From the NCBI GenBank assembly GCA_026874595.1, contig CM049311.1, positions 7,353,676 to 7,417,675 on the forward strand: a DNA stretch of 64,000 bases, written 5' to 3'. The stretch comes from Sipunculus nudus (Eukaryota; Annelida; Sipuncula; Golfingiida; Sipunculidae). Positions 1 to 14,000 of the stretch are shown in pieces. Position 1 is the stretch's first letter, and each line of letters begins with the position of its first letter. The translations under genes were made by a program, and so were the position numbers. The notes under the pieces were generated by a model. It worked only from the letters and a program-made list of their open reading frames with translations, made no database searches and was not told the origin of the DNA.

Positions 1-3000
1 GGCACTTACCAGATCAAAGTGGACCCTTCAGTACCTCCAGTTGTGCACGCCCCAAGAAGACAACCCAAAGCCTTAGTGGATCGGATCATCCAGGAACTAA
101 AAAAATATGGAGGCCGAAGGGCACATAGCGAAGGTTAGTGAGCCAACTGATTGGGTGAGCTCAATGGTGACGGTCATAAAGAAGGATAAAATCCGCATAT
201 GCATAGACCCTAAGGACCTAAACAAAGCAATAAAACGGGAGCACTACCCAATACCAACGGTTGAGGAAGTTGTCGCTTCCATGCCGCAGGATTCAAAGGT
301 ATTCTCTGTTATTGATGCAAAATCCGGTTTCCTTCAGATTCGCTTAGACCATGCCTCGAGCATGCTAACAACCTTCAACAGCCCAGTTGGTCGATACAGA
401 TGGCTCAGACTCCCCTTCGGAATTAAGTCTGCGCCAGAAGCATTCCAACACATTATGGACAATATGCTCGATGGCATAACAGGTGCCAGAACTGTCATGG
501 ACGATATTCTGATCGCCGGGAGAAATGAGACAGAACATGATGAAATAATGAGCAAAGTGGTAGCTAAAGCCACCGAATATAACCTAAAACTGAATTTCTC
601 AAAGTGCCAAGTGAAACTTCCCAGGGTGAAGTATGTGGGCCACATTCTCACCACCCAAGGCCTCGAGCCAGATGACGCAAAGCTGGAGGCAGTGAAACAG
701 ATGCCACACCCCACAGACAAGGAAGGGGTTCGTCGCTTTCTCGGTTTCATCCAATCCCTCTCGAAATTCATCCCGAATTTGAGCCAAGTGGATGCACCCC
801 TCCGAGAACTGTTACATGCAGATATTGAATTCCACTGGGACCGTCCACAAGAAAATAGCTTCTCTAAACTGAAAGAGTTATGCTGCTCAGCTCCAGTTTT
901 AGCATACTTTGACCCTGACAAGCCTTCCACCATTCAGTGTGATGCGAGCAGCTTTGCGCTTGGTGGAGTACTTCTCCAGGATGGACGACCGGTGGCCTAT
1001 ACATCACGTTCACTCAACTCGGCGGAGCAGAACTATGCACAGATAGAAAAAGAGACACTGGCGATAGTCCACTCTTGCAAGAAATTTCACTATTATGTCT
1101 TTGGGAAACCAGTGACCATTGAGAGTGACCACAAACCTCTTCAATCGATCTTCCGAAAACCCCTGCTAGCAGCACCGATGAGACTGCAAACCATGCTACT
1201 TCGGCTCCAGCCATATGACCTGACAGTGACCTACAAACCCGGCAAAGATATACCTCTAAGTGACACACTCAGTCGAGCCAACTTACCAGATGACACACCA
1301 GAACTGGTACCAGAGGTGGTTAATATGATCAACTTTATAGCCATAACACCATCCCGGTTTGCCCAGCTGCAACAAGCCACAGCAAACGAGCTCTTAGAAC
1401 TTCAAGCAATCATCCTCACTATGTGGCCGAATACGAAAGAGCCATTGCATCCCAAAGTGCGTGAGTACTTTAATTTCGGGGATGAACTTGCGGTCATTGA
1501 TGGTGTTGTGTATAAAGGCATGAATTGTGGTCCCTCCCTCAATGAGAAAACATATGCTGTCCCAGATACATGCCTCACACTTGGGCATAGTCAAATGCAA
1601 ACGTCGGGCCGGAGAGGCGATGTTCTGGCCCGGTATGAACAGCCAGATTGAAGACATGGTCAGCGACTGTCCAGATTGTGCAGCATACCAAAACAGACAG
1701 GCACAGCAACCTCTGATGCCAACAAAAACACCTGATCTCCCATGGGTTGAAGTCGGAGCAGACATATTCGAATTCGAAGACAAGCACTACTTGCTGACTG
1801 TCGACTACTTCTCAAAGTACATCGAAATTGATTACTTACCCACATTGGAATCTGCAACGACCATAAGTGTATTAAAAGGTCAGATGTGCCTTCATGGTAT
1901 CGCAAAGAGACTCCGAACTGACAACGGTCCTCAGTTTGGATAAAGAGAATTTCTTGAGTTTTGCGACTCTTACAACATAAACCACTTTACATCATCTCCA
2001 CGTTACCCAAGATCCAATGGTGAGGCAGAGAGAGCCATCCAGACTGTCAAAAGACTGTGGTCAAAGTGCTCAGACAAGCACTAAGCTCTTTTGGACTACA
2101 GAACAACCCCTCTTGAGAGCTGCAGCTTGTCACCCTCGCAGCTTTGCATGGGCAGAAGACCCAGAAACCTGCTCCCTATCAGTAGAGAACTCCTGCAACC
2201 AAGACAAGCAGACATACAGTCTGCACGTAGGAGCATGGATGCTGAGAAGGAGAGACAGCGGACCTACCATGACAGAAAAGCATGCCACTCCCTGCCCACA
2301 TTGACCAGAGGAGATCCGGTGTCAATGACTCCACTACCAGGCAGGAAGCAGTGGTTACCCGCAACAGTAGTTGCCAACCATCAGAATCCGCGCTCTTACA
2401 TAGTTGAGCACAGGGGCCGTAAATACAGAAGAAACCGCCGAGATCTACGAATCTCGACTCATACAGCAAATGAAGGTAAATCTTCCCAACATGCCAGTAG
2501 CACAATCACTTACAGTCCTACATCAGACAAAAAGGACCAGCACTCAGCTGAGGCTGAGCCTCCCGTAAGTACCCAGACAGAATCTGCTCCTGTACAACAC
2601 CCAAACAATGAAGGCAGTAAGGATGCAGACGCCCAGGAATTCCTGGATCCACCACCAATGTCGCTACACACTAACAATGATCTCGAAAACATTAGTGATC
2701 ACCAGGGCCCTGTCAAGACCACAAGGCGAGGCCGAGTGCTACAGCAGCCAAAGTACTTGCAGGACTATAATGTGTGACCTCTCTGAGGGCAGAATAATCC
2801 CTCTTGCTTGTGTTTGCTACAGGGTAGTCTACCCCTGTAGTTCACGGTCAGACACATGGCTCGCAATTGTATTGCCTTTTACTACAAAGAAATGATATGA
2901 AGAAGACGGTTAAGCTACTTATCATTTTATTAATCAGTAATTCCTTAAGTTGCATAACTTTTACCAAACACAGCTGAAGATGACTGTCAAATAATTTAAG

Positions 3001-3090
3001 CTGTATTTTATTTATTTGTATGCACCAGTGCTGCAGTCTGGAAGGACTCTGTGAAATCTAACCATTCTACTGTTTGTAAACAAAGGGAGA
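1..3090 (+). pseudogene. pol: Ty3/Gypsy retrotransposon pol, truncated and broken
   Basis: The left end is cut by the window. Positions 1-105 encode the lead-in to reverse transcriptase in one frame; a frameshift near 95-110 leads into a 107-1651 frame. That frame carries reverse transcriptase (catalytic VMDDILIAG near residue 130), RNase H (QCDASSFALGGVLL; ESDHKPL) and the start of the integrase region. A second frameshift near 1590 moves the HHCC zinc motif and the first catalytic Asp (TVDYFSKYIEID) into the 1527-1943 frame. A stop follows the second Asp motif (TDNGPQFG) at 1941, and another lies near 2082. The third acidic residue (EAERAIQTVK) and the C-terminal tail continue to 2777. This is a K02A2.6-type Gypsy layout. 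At least four disablements mean it is dead. Confidence 0.93.
3078..3090 (+). other. Polypurine tract of the left Gypsy element
   Basis: The purine-rich run AAACAAAGGGAGA sits directly before TGTAACATAATG. It is in the right place for the plus-strand primer of a plus-oriented element. Confidence 0.7.
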
Positions 3091-3334
3091 TGTAACATAA
3101 TGCATGTTTTACGACATGTGACTGCTTTACGTCACCGCGAGCCGACTTGCGGCATCTCAGCCTTTTGTCAGCCATTTTGTATGGCGCGTGCAGTTGTTCA
3201 CGCCACTTGTTTAAGTGAATAAATATCTTACAGGGGGGGGGGGGGAGAGAAAGGCTCCCTGTGGTATTTATGCTGGCAGCCTGATCAAGCTCAACAAGAG
3301 AGAGGGCTTGCCGGAGTGATGGGATTACATAACA
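3091..3334 (+). repeat. 3' LTR of the left Gypsy element
   Basis: Begins TGTAACATAATGC right after the polypurine tract. Contains a polyadenylation-type AATAAA near 3218. The end is ambiguous: either CA at 3232, just before a 13-G run, or ACATAACA at 3334. The 5' LTR is outside the window, so neither the boundary nor the target duplication can be verified. Confidence 0.65.
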
Positions 3335-4640
3335 GCCTGGGGAGCATAGAGAGTTGCATTGAATGACCTACAGTGACCTCAGTGGACTGCTTGCCAAATC
3401 AAGGGAATACAACAAGAGCCCCCAAACAAATTTAATAACTAGCCTAATTTTGCAGCTTTTATTTTTCATAGTTAAGATTTTAACAGATTTAATCCTTATG
3501 TGTACATGCTGTGAAAATAACATCTACAGTACTTACAGGAAAAAATTGTGCCGTGGCCAAAGTTGGGCAAAATTTAAGGTACTGATTTTATATTTATGCT
3601 AATAACTTTAAAAAAATTGGAAAATTTCAGATCTAATTTTCCGTATACAATTGAATCTTGATTAAATGATGTTATATTCCTGATAAAAAGTCTCAACCAT
3701 TCTTATGTTAAGTGAGTAAATATATATCCTGATTTTTTACAAAGTGCATTATGTTTGGGCCTATAACTTCAACAAATTATGCAATACTGACCTAAATTTT
3801 GGTATGTACATAGGAAATGTATGGAAGAATATGAATATTTACAATTACATCTAACATTATGCCAAATTTTGGATTACCAGGTAAACAAAAGTAGGGTCAT
3901 GATGCCAGAAAATACAAATACACTAAGTCTTCTAAAAAACTTCAATAGCTAGACTATTTTTTAAGCTTATACTTTCAAATTCAAAATTCATCAGATTAAA
4001 TCCATATGTAAACTGGCTGTGAAAATTAAATCAAATGTACTTATAAGAAAAAAACGTGCCATGGTCAAATATAGGCAACATTTAAGGTACCAATTTTTTA
4101 ATTTTGCTAATATTTTTTTAAATTTAACAGATTTTAATCTAATTTTGGGTATACAATTTAATTTTGATTAATAAAAGATATATTACTGGAAAAAAGTCCA
4201 TAGCTTTAAAATGTTTTGTGTTAAGTGTTCAAATATCTTTCCTGATTTCTTACAAAATGCATTAAGTTTGGGCCCATAACTTTTTTAAATTATATAATAC
4301 AGACCTAATTTCTGGCATGTACATAGAAACTATATAGAGGAATATTTATGGTAAATATGAGGAAAAACAGATGAGTGGTTTGATATTAGGCAGTCCTGAA
4401 GTGTGAAAATAGGTTTTTAATAAAAAATTGAGGTTTTTCATTAATTTCTCAAAGGAACAAAGTCGCAAAGACCCAGTTTTCGGCCTGGTAGGAGATCTTG
4501 GGGACATCTAAGATTATGCTGAATTTTGGATTCCTAGGTCTTACGGGTGTCAAAACGTGCCACATCTACAGACAGACGGACAGACGACGGACAATGGACC
4601 ACGACTATAGCTCAGATGACTTATAGTCAGCTGAGCTAAA
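3335..4640 (+). repeat. Dispersed repeat family A, copy 1 (right end intact)
   Basis: Contains two diverged copies of an internal module recognisable by 'CTAATTTT..GTATACAATT' (about 3636 and 4139). Then comes a GACGGAC-type microsatellite (about 4565-4592) and a terminal hairpin TAGCTCAG...CTGAGCTA followed by AAAA. The same module order recurs at 43365-45970. The left terminus is not found here; the Gypsy LTR lies at that side. No coding potential is seen. Confidence 0.7.
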
Positions 4641-4874
4641 AATAAGCAAAATCCAATGGAAATTTTTAAATGACTGATTTTTTTTTTTTTAATTTGGTGA
4701 TGCTAGCTCCAGCCTTTTATTTTTAGATAGTATGGGTTAAAGTACAGACAACAGACGATGGACAACATTAAACCGTCACATAAGCTCAAAGGTCCCCTAA
4801 CAAGCACATATTATAATAACAAGTACATACTGTTTTTATAACAAGTTCTTATTGGATAAACTATAAGGCTGTAC

Positions 4875-5012
4875 CTCAGCTTCTTGTTTCTGGCTGAGAG
4901 CGTGAACGTACTGAAGGATTTCGTCCACCCTCATTTTAATCTCATCATCCTTCAGATTATCCAGGACCAGTGCACGGTTCAGAGGGAAAAAGTCAAAGCC
5001 ATCCTGCTCAAA
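4875..5012 (-). CDS. Channel exon 17: C-terminal tail
   Basis: Forty-six codons, FEQDGFDFFPLNRALVLDNL then KDDEIKMRVDEILQYVHALSQKQEAE. They align without gaps to IP3R NLDWFPRMRAMSLVSSD and the following coiled-coil helix. Acceptor tgcag. It may end at a donor (GAG then gtacag). If unspliced, it reads 12 more codons to a stop at 4836, with AATAAA at 4716-4721. IP3R tails run some 35-50 residues longer, so a further exon left of the window is equally possible. Confidence 0.88.
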
Positions 5013-8000
5013 CTGCAAAATAAACAAGATTTAAACTGCACATTGCATAAAGCACATGACCATACAGGAAAAAAAGAATTGGTATATTTCATCATGTAAA
5101 CTTCTAGGATTTAAAAATTTATTTAGACTGCAAGATATTTTATAAGATATAAATCTTCAGACATGAATTTAGCTCCTGTCACTTTAAAACTTTTGCAATC
5201 TTTCTGTGACATGGCAGCTATGTTAGTTGTTGCACAAATGTGTCTATATTTCTGACCCCCTTTAAAAACGAGTGGACTTTCTTCAAACTGCATTTGGTGA
5301 CAAACAAAAGTGGGGACAATGAACCTTTTTTCTTTAATTCTGTTTTAGTAAATAAAATGTCTGTTTATTAGGGTTGCATAAATACACTTCTCAAATTTGC
5401 TTTTTAAAAGCTCTGAAAATAGACAAAACCCTTGTAAATCATTTAAAATGCAAGTGGCGACAAAAAACTGACCATATGGTCCGCTTTTACTGAGGAACTT
5501 AAATACAAGTGACTAACATTTTGTGAAAATGGGATCTCCAGTGAATTACACTGTAACCAAATTCAACTGTACAAAAGGACTGAAGAGATGTAAAACTATT
5601 ATAAGGACTATACAATAATTTAAGGACTATAAAAGATATTACCAAAGCATGTTATATATATATATACCTGGAAAGGTGGGAGAACCTGTTAGTCTGAGTA
5701 GACCAATTTAAACAGAACACATGAATACAGGATAAGCCATCAGGCGGGAGACAAGAAAACACAAGGACCAGGAGGGATTATAGGACCAGAGAAACCTTCT
5801 GGTCAACAGGTGAGAATTATGTACAAAAAGATACAAAATACTCTACAATTCATTCCATTTTTAACCAAATTAGGCCAATAATCTTTAAATTCTGTATGTG
5901 GAGAAAGGAAGATTGTGAAGATGGTTCATATGCACAGATTTTATGGTTAAAGATACCTGTCTATCAGACTCGTACAATTTGTTTAGATTGGTCAAAATTG
6001 GTCAACATGTTATACATGTTCAATATTTAGTCAAAAATTGATAATGCCATAGTACAGAAAAAAACAGAAGGTCTACAATCTATTTCACAAACATGTCTGT
6101 TGTATTGATCTGAATCAGACAATTTTCTTCGCATTTTACAAGATGACAAGGTCACAGGGATAAATGTATACGAAAGATTGACATTTTTTTCATTGTTCCA
6201 TCATAACCACATTACCAAAGGTATCATTTTTCCAGAGTCAAATCCACAATAGCAAACAAATAATTTCCTAAAAATGTGCCTGAAAACAGATAAATGTCCA
6301 ATGACATGCCATAACATTACCTAGCTGCTAGCATGTGCAAGTTTAAAACACCTATTTAACTGAAACCAATACTGCATGGTAATGATATAGCCAGTTCTAA
6401 AATAACCTTCTGTAATTGTTCCTTTAAATAGGTGGTGTAATGGTAATAAGGTGCCGGGCTCATGATTGAGAGGTCGTGAGTTGGAATCCTGGTCAGACCC
6501 CCACCGTGCCAAGACCCTTAGGCAAGGTCCAAACCACAAGTGTGCCTCTGTCCACCCAGCAGTAGAAATGGATATCAGTAAATACTGGGAAGGTAACCTG
6601 CGATGGACTAGCATCCCATCCAGGAGGGGTTTAACTCCTAAGTCGCTTCACGCTACCTTAACCAGGATAAGCTCCGGCCTGATGAGCCATTAGTAAATTA
6701 GGCTCGGGTGTAAAAGCCCAGCAGACTTTACCTTTACCTTACAATTTCATAAAACAAGGCCAACAGGCCTAATGCGAACCTGTGCATTGGGAAATACACC
6801 AGGTATAATGCTTCAATGCTGGACCATTACTTCTCATGTATATGAACAATGCAAGTACTAAACATTTTGAATAAGAAACAATTACACAAACATCACAGCT
6901 GAAATTTTGGCATTGGTACACACAACACAAAAATGATTTTAGCTGGTACCACCAGTCTTGTATACAACAAAGCTATCAGAGATATATACATATGCCCAAT
7001 TTCAGACTGATATATCAAACCCCTTCTGAAAATAAGCAGGGACACACACTGTGCAAAAATTATAGTAAGTGGCACCACCAGTCTTGTATACAACAAAGCT
7101 AATCGATATGTATATATATGCCCAATTTCAGGCTGATATATCAAATTCATCTGTAGAAATAAGCAGGCACATACACTACGCAAAAGTCATTGTAGGTGGC
7201 GACACCTGTCTTGTGAACGAGAAAGCCATAAAAGACACATAGACCGGTCAAAATCAGGCCAATACATCAGAATTACCTTGAGTCTGATGCATGGGGCTGA
7301 CCAGGCTTAGGTGAGAAAGGCAGTTGCCCCGAGTGAACTGTGACAAATTTGCTGGCTCAGGCTACTGCACTTAGTGAACTCATGACCTGCACCTGGCTAA
7401 ACTGAGTGAACTCTTGACCTGTTGCATAATCTGACACAGTTGGCAGTCTGCCAAAGCTACAAATAGAATGCAGCTACTGCACTGAGTGAATTCCTGACCC
7501 ATACCTGGCTGCACTGAGTGAACTCTTGACCTGTTGCCTAAACTGATACACTTGGCAGTCTGCCAAAGCTATAAATAGATTGAGACTGACCTCTAGCCTG
7601 TTGCCAAGTCTGAAATAGTAGCCACACCATTGCATAAGCTCATGCAGGGGCCCTGCCCTGAGGGGCATGACACCCATGAGGTGATCACATGGTGCCCATG
7701 AGGTGTTCACATGTCGCCCATGAGGTGATCACATGTCACCCATGAGGTGATCACATGCCTTGTGCTTGGCTGCACTGATTGAACTCTTGACCTATATCTG
7801 GCTGCACTGAATAAACTCTTGATCTGTTGCCAAATCTGAAACAGTTGGCAGTTTCTCAACCTATTTAAAGATACAGGCACAATCTTGGAGTGTTGATGAA
7901 TCTGTTTACACATACTGAAAGACTTTGGCTAAAATCCTTTTTTTTCAAGCTAACATATTCATAAACTTTTTAACAAAATATCTAGAATAATAAAAGATGC

Positions 8001-11000
8001 AGTCCTTTCATTGTTAAAACTCCAATAATTCTGCCAAAAATCATCCAAATAATCTTGAACAAAGGCCACCTAAGAATAATTTTTGTGCAATGTTACAGAA
8101 GTTTTACACTAATTTTGTAGAAGAACAGTTTTGCAGTCCTCAGTTTGAAATAGACATAATAATGGCCATTAGACCAACAAAAGCTTTTCTGATATGACTG
8201 AAAGAACCATGTCCTAGGATAATTCTTTTGAAAAATTGAACGATTCAACTTGACAGTTTCATCATAAACATTTTAAGCTGAAAGAGGCTAAAATAAAATA
8301 ATATGAGGTTTTTGCCCATTAAAAACTGGTCAATGTAAGTGCACCACAAAATCTGCAACTTCAAATATGAGTCATGTGACCAACAATACTTAGGAATGCT
8401 AGATTCTGTCATTTTTGAGATTACTATGTAAGTATGCTTACTTGGCCAAATGACTGTTCAAATTTGTGTAACTCCACTAAAATTCATCAAATGCAAACCA
8501 TTTGAACAAACTTGTGAGGGCTTGCCTCTGGGATAATTTCTGCAAAATACTGAACAATTTGGCCGGACCGTTTACAAGAAGAAGACTTTTAAAGGTTTTT
8601 CAGCTTTTCCCTATAAAATCTAAGTAAACGCAGATAGCAAAAAAATAAGCTGAATCCCACAACATTTGATATGTGACAGATTATTGCATAAGATCTGGGG
8701 ATGGAAGCTCCTGCCATTCCTGAGAAATTATGGGTTAATGTACAGACGACCAATGACCCCCGTACAAAAAAACAGGGCCCGACAAAACCTATAGCCCGAC
8801 ACCCGGGGCTACCCTAGTTTGCCATCGGACTACCCTAAAGTCCAGGCTGGTAAGTCCGATGGGCTAGTCATAAACGAGTTAATCCTTACACACACTCTAA
8901 AACCCCAAACAGGGATCTAATGACATTAAAATTTAAACGGATCAACTGCGAGGAGGATTGTTTCATTCGGCGAAGGTTAGGCAAAATGCTTCTTGCGCGA
9001 ACGATTTTTCCTTCGCGCCAAAATTTCGATGACAAAATGTGTGAAAATTCTTGCTGCCAAAATGTCTGAATATCATCTTTCCACCTTCCTTGTGACCACT
9101 TTCATGCTACAATTAGCGTCGATACTGTCCCCTGCAGTTTCTTTTCTTTCAACTTTGACATTTTTCCTGTAGTGAACCGTGAGGCCAGCAGCAGAACTTG
9201 TTAATGGACACGGTTGGTAGTACTGACTTTTATGCTAGCTGGTCTCTTAAGTTATTCAAAGATATTTGGCTTGTTTTATCTTACACTGTATAATATAATA
9301 ACATAATTCATTTCAGCAGTAATATTTCTACTATTTGATGAACTGTTATGTCCAAAAAGTCAAACTGCCAGTGGAAACAAATCCGATGTAATTCGCGGTT
9401 GCGTGAGTTGTCACATAGAACATGGACTTAGTCTCTTAGACAAACACACGGTGGCGCTCCAGTAAGCTGTTCCGTTCTGTGCTGTACTTCCCTGTTTATC
9501 TATTAGAAATTAAATTGAACAGCTGTGCGCAGTGTACTGTGTATGGTAAAAGGAACAGCCACTTGTCCCATTCAATCTGTTTTGCGTGAGCTCTTCATGA
9601 CAGCCGACGGGATCAAAAAGAGTCAAAGAGATTTCTCTGGAAGATCACCGATCGTCAACCCACCTCAGTTTAAAACGAAAATCACTTGTTTTCATGTTAT
9701 TTTTATCCAAAACGGGCACATGTTCACGTTGTACCTTCGAATTTTTCGAAATCAATTCAGTTGACCAGCGAGATTTTTAAATGAGCATAGGGGCAACGAA
9801 CATAACATTAACAATTATGACCACAGGTAATTGGTGAAAATATTTTGATATTTTCTTGAAAATTCCAGAAAGTAACCATTTTCAGCCAAGATTAAGATTT
9901 AGAATAGAGAGACAATTGTATAAGTCAAGGAACATTTTTGGATAACTCAAAGGGAGTTTGTTATGAATTTGTTGAGATATTTTAAGGTAACTGGTTTATT
10001 GCAAAATAAAAAAAATAGAAACGACGAGAAGATCAGGAGACAAGATTTTCCCTACAACCTTGAGGTGCACGCTGCATTTTTGTAATCAAAAGACACATTT
10101 TGGGCAATTTTAAATTCTAAATCCGGGATGGTGGGGAAGGGGTACACATTTTTCATGTTTTCTCAATACCGGTGACACCATTAAATTTTTATAATAAAGG
10201 TCTTGATTTCACTATTTTGCAAACATCAAAAACAAATGAATACATTTCATGAATAGTGTTAATACCAGACACAAACATGAATGTATGTATAAAGGAATTC
10301 ATATATTTTGTCTATTTGACTTCCCTGGACGCCATCTTGGCCAAAATGTCTCATTGTCATCAGATTATTTTTATGATATTTTATTTTTAATTTAATTTTG
10401 TTGAAACATACTGGGCTAGTGAAATTTTTCTGCGGGCTAGTCAAAAATCAAACTTGACTAGCCCATGGGCTAGTCAGCAAAAAAAAATTTTGTCAGGCCC
10501 TGAAAAAAGGTCAATGCAGGTGGCGCCACCAATACCTGAATTTGATATATGACTCATGTGACCAACACTGGCATAAATTTGGTGATGATAGCTCCGGCCA
10601 TTTCTGAGACTGTCATTTTAGTATGCTTTTTTGGAGAGATGACTAAGTTCAACTTCCTGTAATGCAGCCAAAATTCACCAAACTTGAACCATTCAAACAA
10701 ACTTGAGAGAGATGGTACAAAAGATTATTTCTGTGAAATATTGAACAATTTGGCTTTACTGTTTCGGAAGAGAAGATTTTTAAAGGTTTTTTTAAACTTT
10801 TTCCCAATAAAATCTAAGAAAATGCAGTTAGCCAAAAAATAAGCAAAATCCAATAGAGTTTTTTAGATGACTAATTTTTTGCATAAAATTTTGTGATGCT
10901 AACTCTTGCCTTTTTCAAGATAGTATGGGTTAACGTACAGATGACGGACGACGGACGACAGACGACGGACGACGCCACACCATCGCATATGCTCACAGGT

Positions 11001-14000
11001 TCGCTAAAAATGTGCATTATCTGACCTGCTTGTGGGCATAGAGTTCTAGGTCTGTGTAGTCCATTTTATCTTTCTCTCGTAGATGAATAAAGAAGTAGAT
11101 GTAGTCCCACATGTTGTGTTCCTTCTTCACATGAGCTTGAAAACCCTGAAAAGCAGACCTTGTATGATGAGGAGTGGGTAAACACAGGTGCCAGTATTAT
11201 CATCATGAAGCATGAGGTACCAGTATGCAAGAGAAATTCATGAGAAACTTGTACTTTCATTCAAGGATTATATGTTTTTCTTAACGCTTTTGTCTTAATT
11301 CAATGCTGAACATTAAAAAGGTATATTTGTTTTATGGAAATGGTCAAGTTATTAAAAGAACAGAAAAAAAAGAGGGACACTGGGTCACGACTCTCAGCTA
11401 AAGTTTGAAATTTTTGCAAAGGCGAAATATGCAAAATATTCTATTGTAATGTTTTTCATTTATAAAAGCATATGATAAGCTAAGAGGAAAGGGATCGATC
11501 CACCTACTTGGTTTTAGTAAAGTTCTAAATATATGATTGCAAAACTAAGACTGTTGTGAAGAAAACAGTAAAAGTTTTGAGATACTGTGATGCATATGAA
11601 TAATTTAAAGGCAAGCTGCCTGGAGTGGGCGTTACATAACACAAGTAAAGGCTGTACTACTAGATGGGCTTGATGTAAATAGCACTTGACACGGTGTATA
11701 AAAACTTAAATTAAAGCTACTCTTTTCAATCAATTCCTTTGAAATTTCAGATAATAAATGATTACATCCTTATGTATATATGCTCTGATATTTTAAATCA
11801 ACAGTGCTTACAGGGGAAAAATGTGCTGTTGCCAAAGTTGGACAAAATTTAAGGTACTGATTTTTTATGTATGCTAATAACTTTATAAAATTTGCAAAAT
11901 TAAGATCTAATTTTGGGTAACCAATTGAATCTTGATTAAATTAAGTTATATCCCTGAAAAAAAGTCTCAAGCTTCAGCAATTTTCATGTTAAGTGAGTAG
12001 GTATATTTCCCCGATTTTTTTAAAATTGTATTATGTTTGAGCATTATATTATGTTTCAAAACAAGGCTTACAGGTTTATGCGAACCTGTGCAATGGTTTA
12101 AACACCAGGTATAATGCTTCAGTGCTGGGCCATTACTTTTCAAGTAGGCCTACATGTCTTGTATACGACAAAGGTATCAGATGTATACATATGCCCATTT
12201 TTACGCTAATATATGCCCTCCTGAGAAATAAGCAGGGACATACACTGTGGAAAAATTATTGTAGGTGGGGCCACCAGTCTTGTTTAGGACAAAGCTATAC
12301 AATATGTATTAATTTGCCGAAATTCAGGATAATATATCAAATTCCTCTGGAGAAATAAGCAGGCACATACACTGTACAAAAATCACTGTAGGTTGCGACA
12401 CCTGTTTTGTGAATGAGAAAGCCATCAAAGACACATAGACAGGTCAAAATATCAGGCCAATACAAAAGACTTACCTTGAGTCTGATGCATGGGGCTGACC
12501 AGGCTTAGGTGAGAAAAGCAGTTGCCCTGAGTGACCTGTGATAAATTGCTGGCTCAAGCTACTGCACTGAGTGAACTTTTGACCTACACCTGGCAAGACT
12601 GAGTGAATTTTTTACCTGTACCTGGCTGCCCTAAGTGAACTCTTGACCTGTTGCATATTCTGACACAGTTTGCACTCTGCCAAAGCTATAAATAGAATCC
12701 AGCTGCACTGAGTGAATTCCTGACCTGTTGCCTAATATGATACAGTTGCCAGTCTGCCAAAGCTTTAACTAGATCGGCTGACCTTTGGTCTGTTGCAAAA
12801 TCTGAAATAGTTGGCAGTCTGTCAAGCTATTTAACCTGAAATCTGTTGGCATGATGTTATAGATGCTGATAAATTGGTGCCAGGCTAGATGTAACTGCTT
12901 CACACAGCTAACATATATGGTAAAATGACTCAATTCAATCTCCATAACTTAGCCAAAAATCATTCATGTGGAACCATTAAAGACAAACATTATAAGAATT
13001 ATTGTGGGGATTGTTCTTGTAAAATATTAAACAAATTGGCTTCGTTAGCGTCAATTGAAAAAAGTTTTGCAGGTTTGTCACTTATATAGGAAGATATATC
13101 AAACTGAATAAGTTCAGCTTCCCCTAACTCAGCCATAAAGCACTGAACCAAAACCATTTGAACAAACTTGAATTATCAATATCTGAGAATAATTAATGTA
13201 TGAGATTTAAGAATTTGGCCAAGTGGTTTTTGAGAAGAAGATCCTCGTAGCCACTGAGCTAAAATGGGCTGTTATGGCATATGACTAAATTCAACTACTC
13301 ATAACTCATCCAAAAGTCACCAAACAGAGACCATTTTAACAAACTTCAGAAAGCACTACCCTAAGATCGTTTCTGTGTGATATAAAACAATTTGGCCGTA
13401 TAGTTTCATACAAGAAGTTCTTTGTAGCCCTCAGTATGATACAGGCACTGATGACCCCTGTACAAAAAAAGGCCTATGCAGGTGGCACCACCAATACCTC
13501 AATTTCAGATATGACTCATGTGACCAACATTGGCATAAATTTGGTGATGATAGCTCCAGCCATTTCTGAGATTGAAATTTAAGTATGCTTTTTTACAGAT
13601 GACTTAAGTTCAACTTCCTGTAGCTCGGCCAAAAATCATTGAACTGGAACCATTTGAACAAACTTGAAAGAGATGGTATAAGAGAATATTTCTGTGAAAT
13701 ACTGAACAATTTTGGACTGTTTCGGAGAAGAAGATTTTTAAAGTTTTTTTAGCTTTTTCTCTATAAAATCTACAAATATGCAGCTAGCAAAAAATAAAGC
13801 AAAATCAGATTTAGTTTTTCAGATGCCTAATTTTTTTGCATAAAATTTTGTGATGCTAGTGACTGTTGTTTTCCATATAGTATGGGTTAATGTATAGACG
13901 ACGGATGATGCCACATCCCATTAGCTCACAGGTTTGCTTACAATACCCAAAACTGACCTAATATTTGGTATGTTCATAGAAAATGTATGGAAGAACATGC

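Noticed and set aside
5684-5812. Plus-strand exon candidate with CAACAG-gtgaga donor
   Set aside because: No open frame with similarity and no partner exon on the plus strand; isolated splice-like words are expected by chance.
6433-6495. Functional tRNA gene
   Set aside because: A and B boxes are present but the cloverleaf is not intact and a SINE body and tail follow.
9525-9764. 79-codon plus-strand frame inside the CAGGG transposon as a transposase remnant
   Set aside because: No zinc-finger, RNase H-like or hAT dimerisation motif is visible; it is too short and unrecognised.
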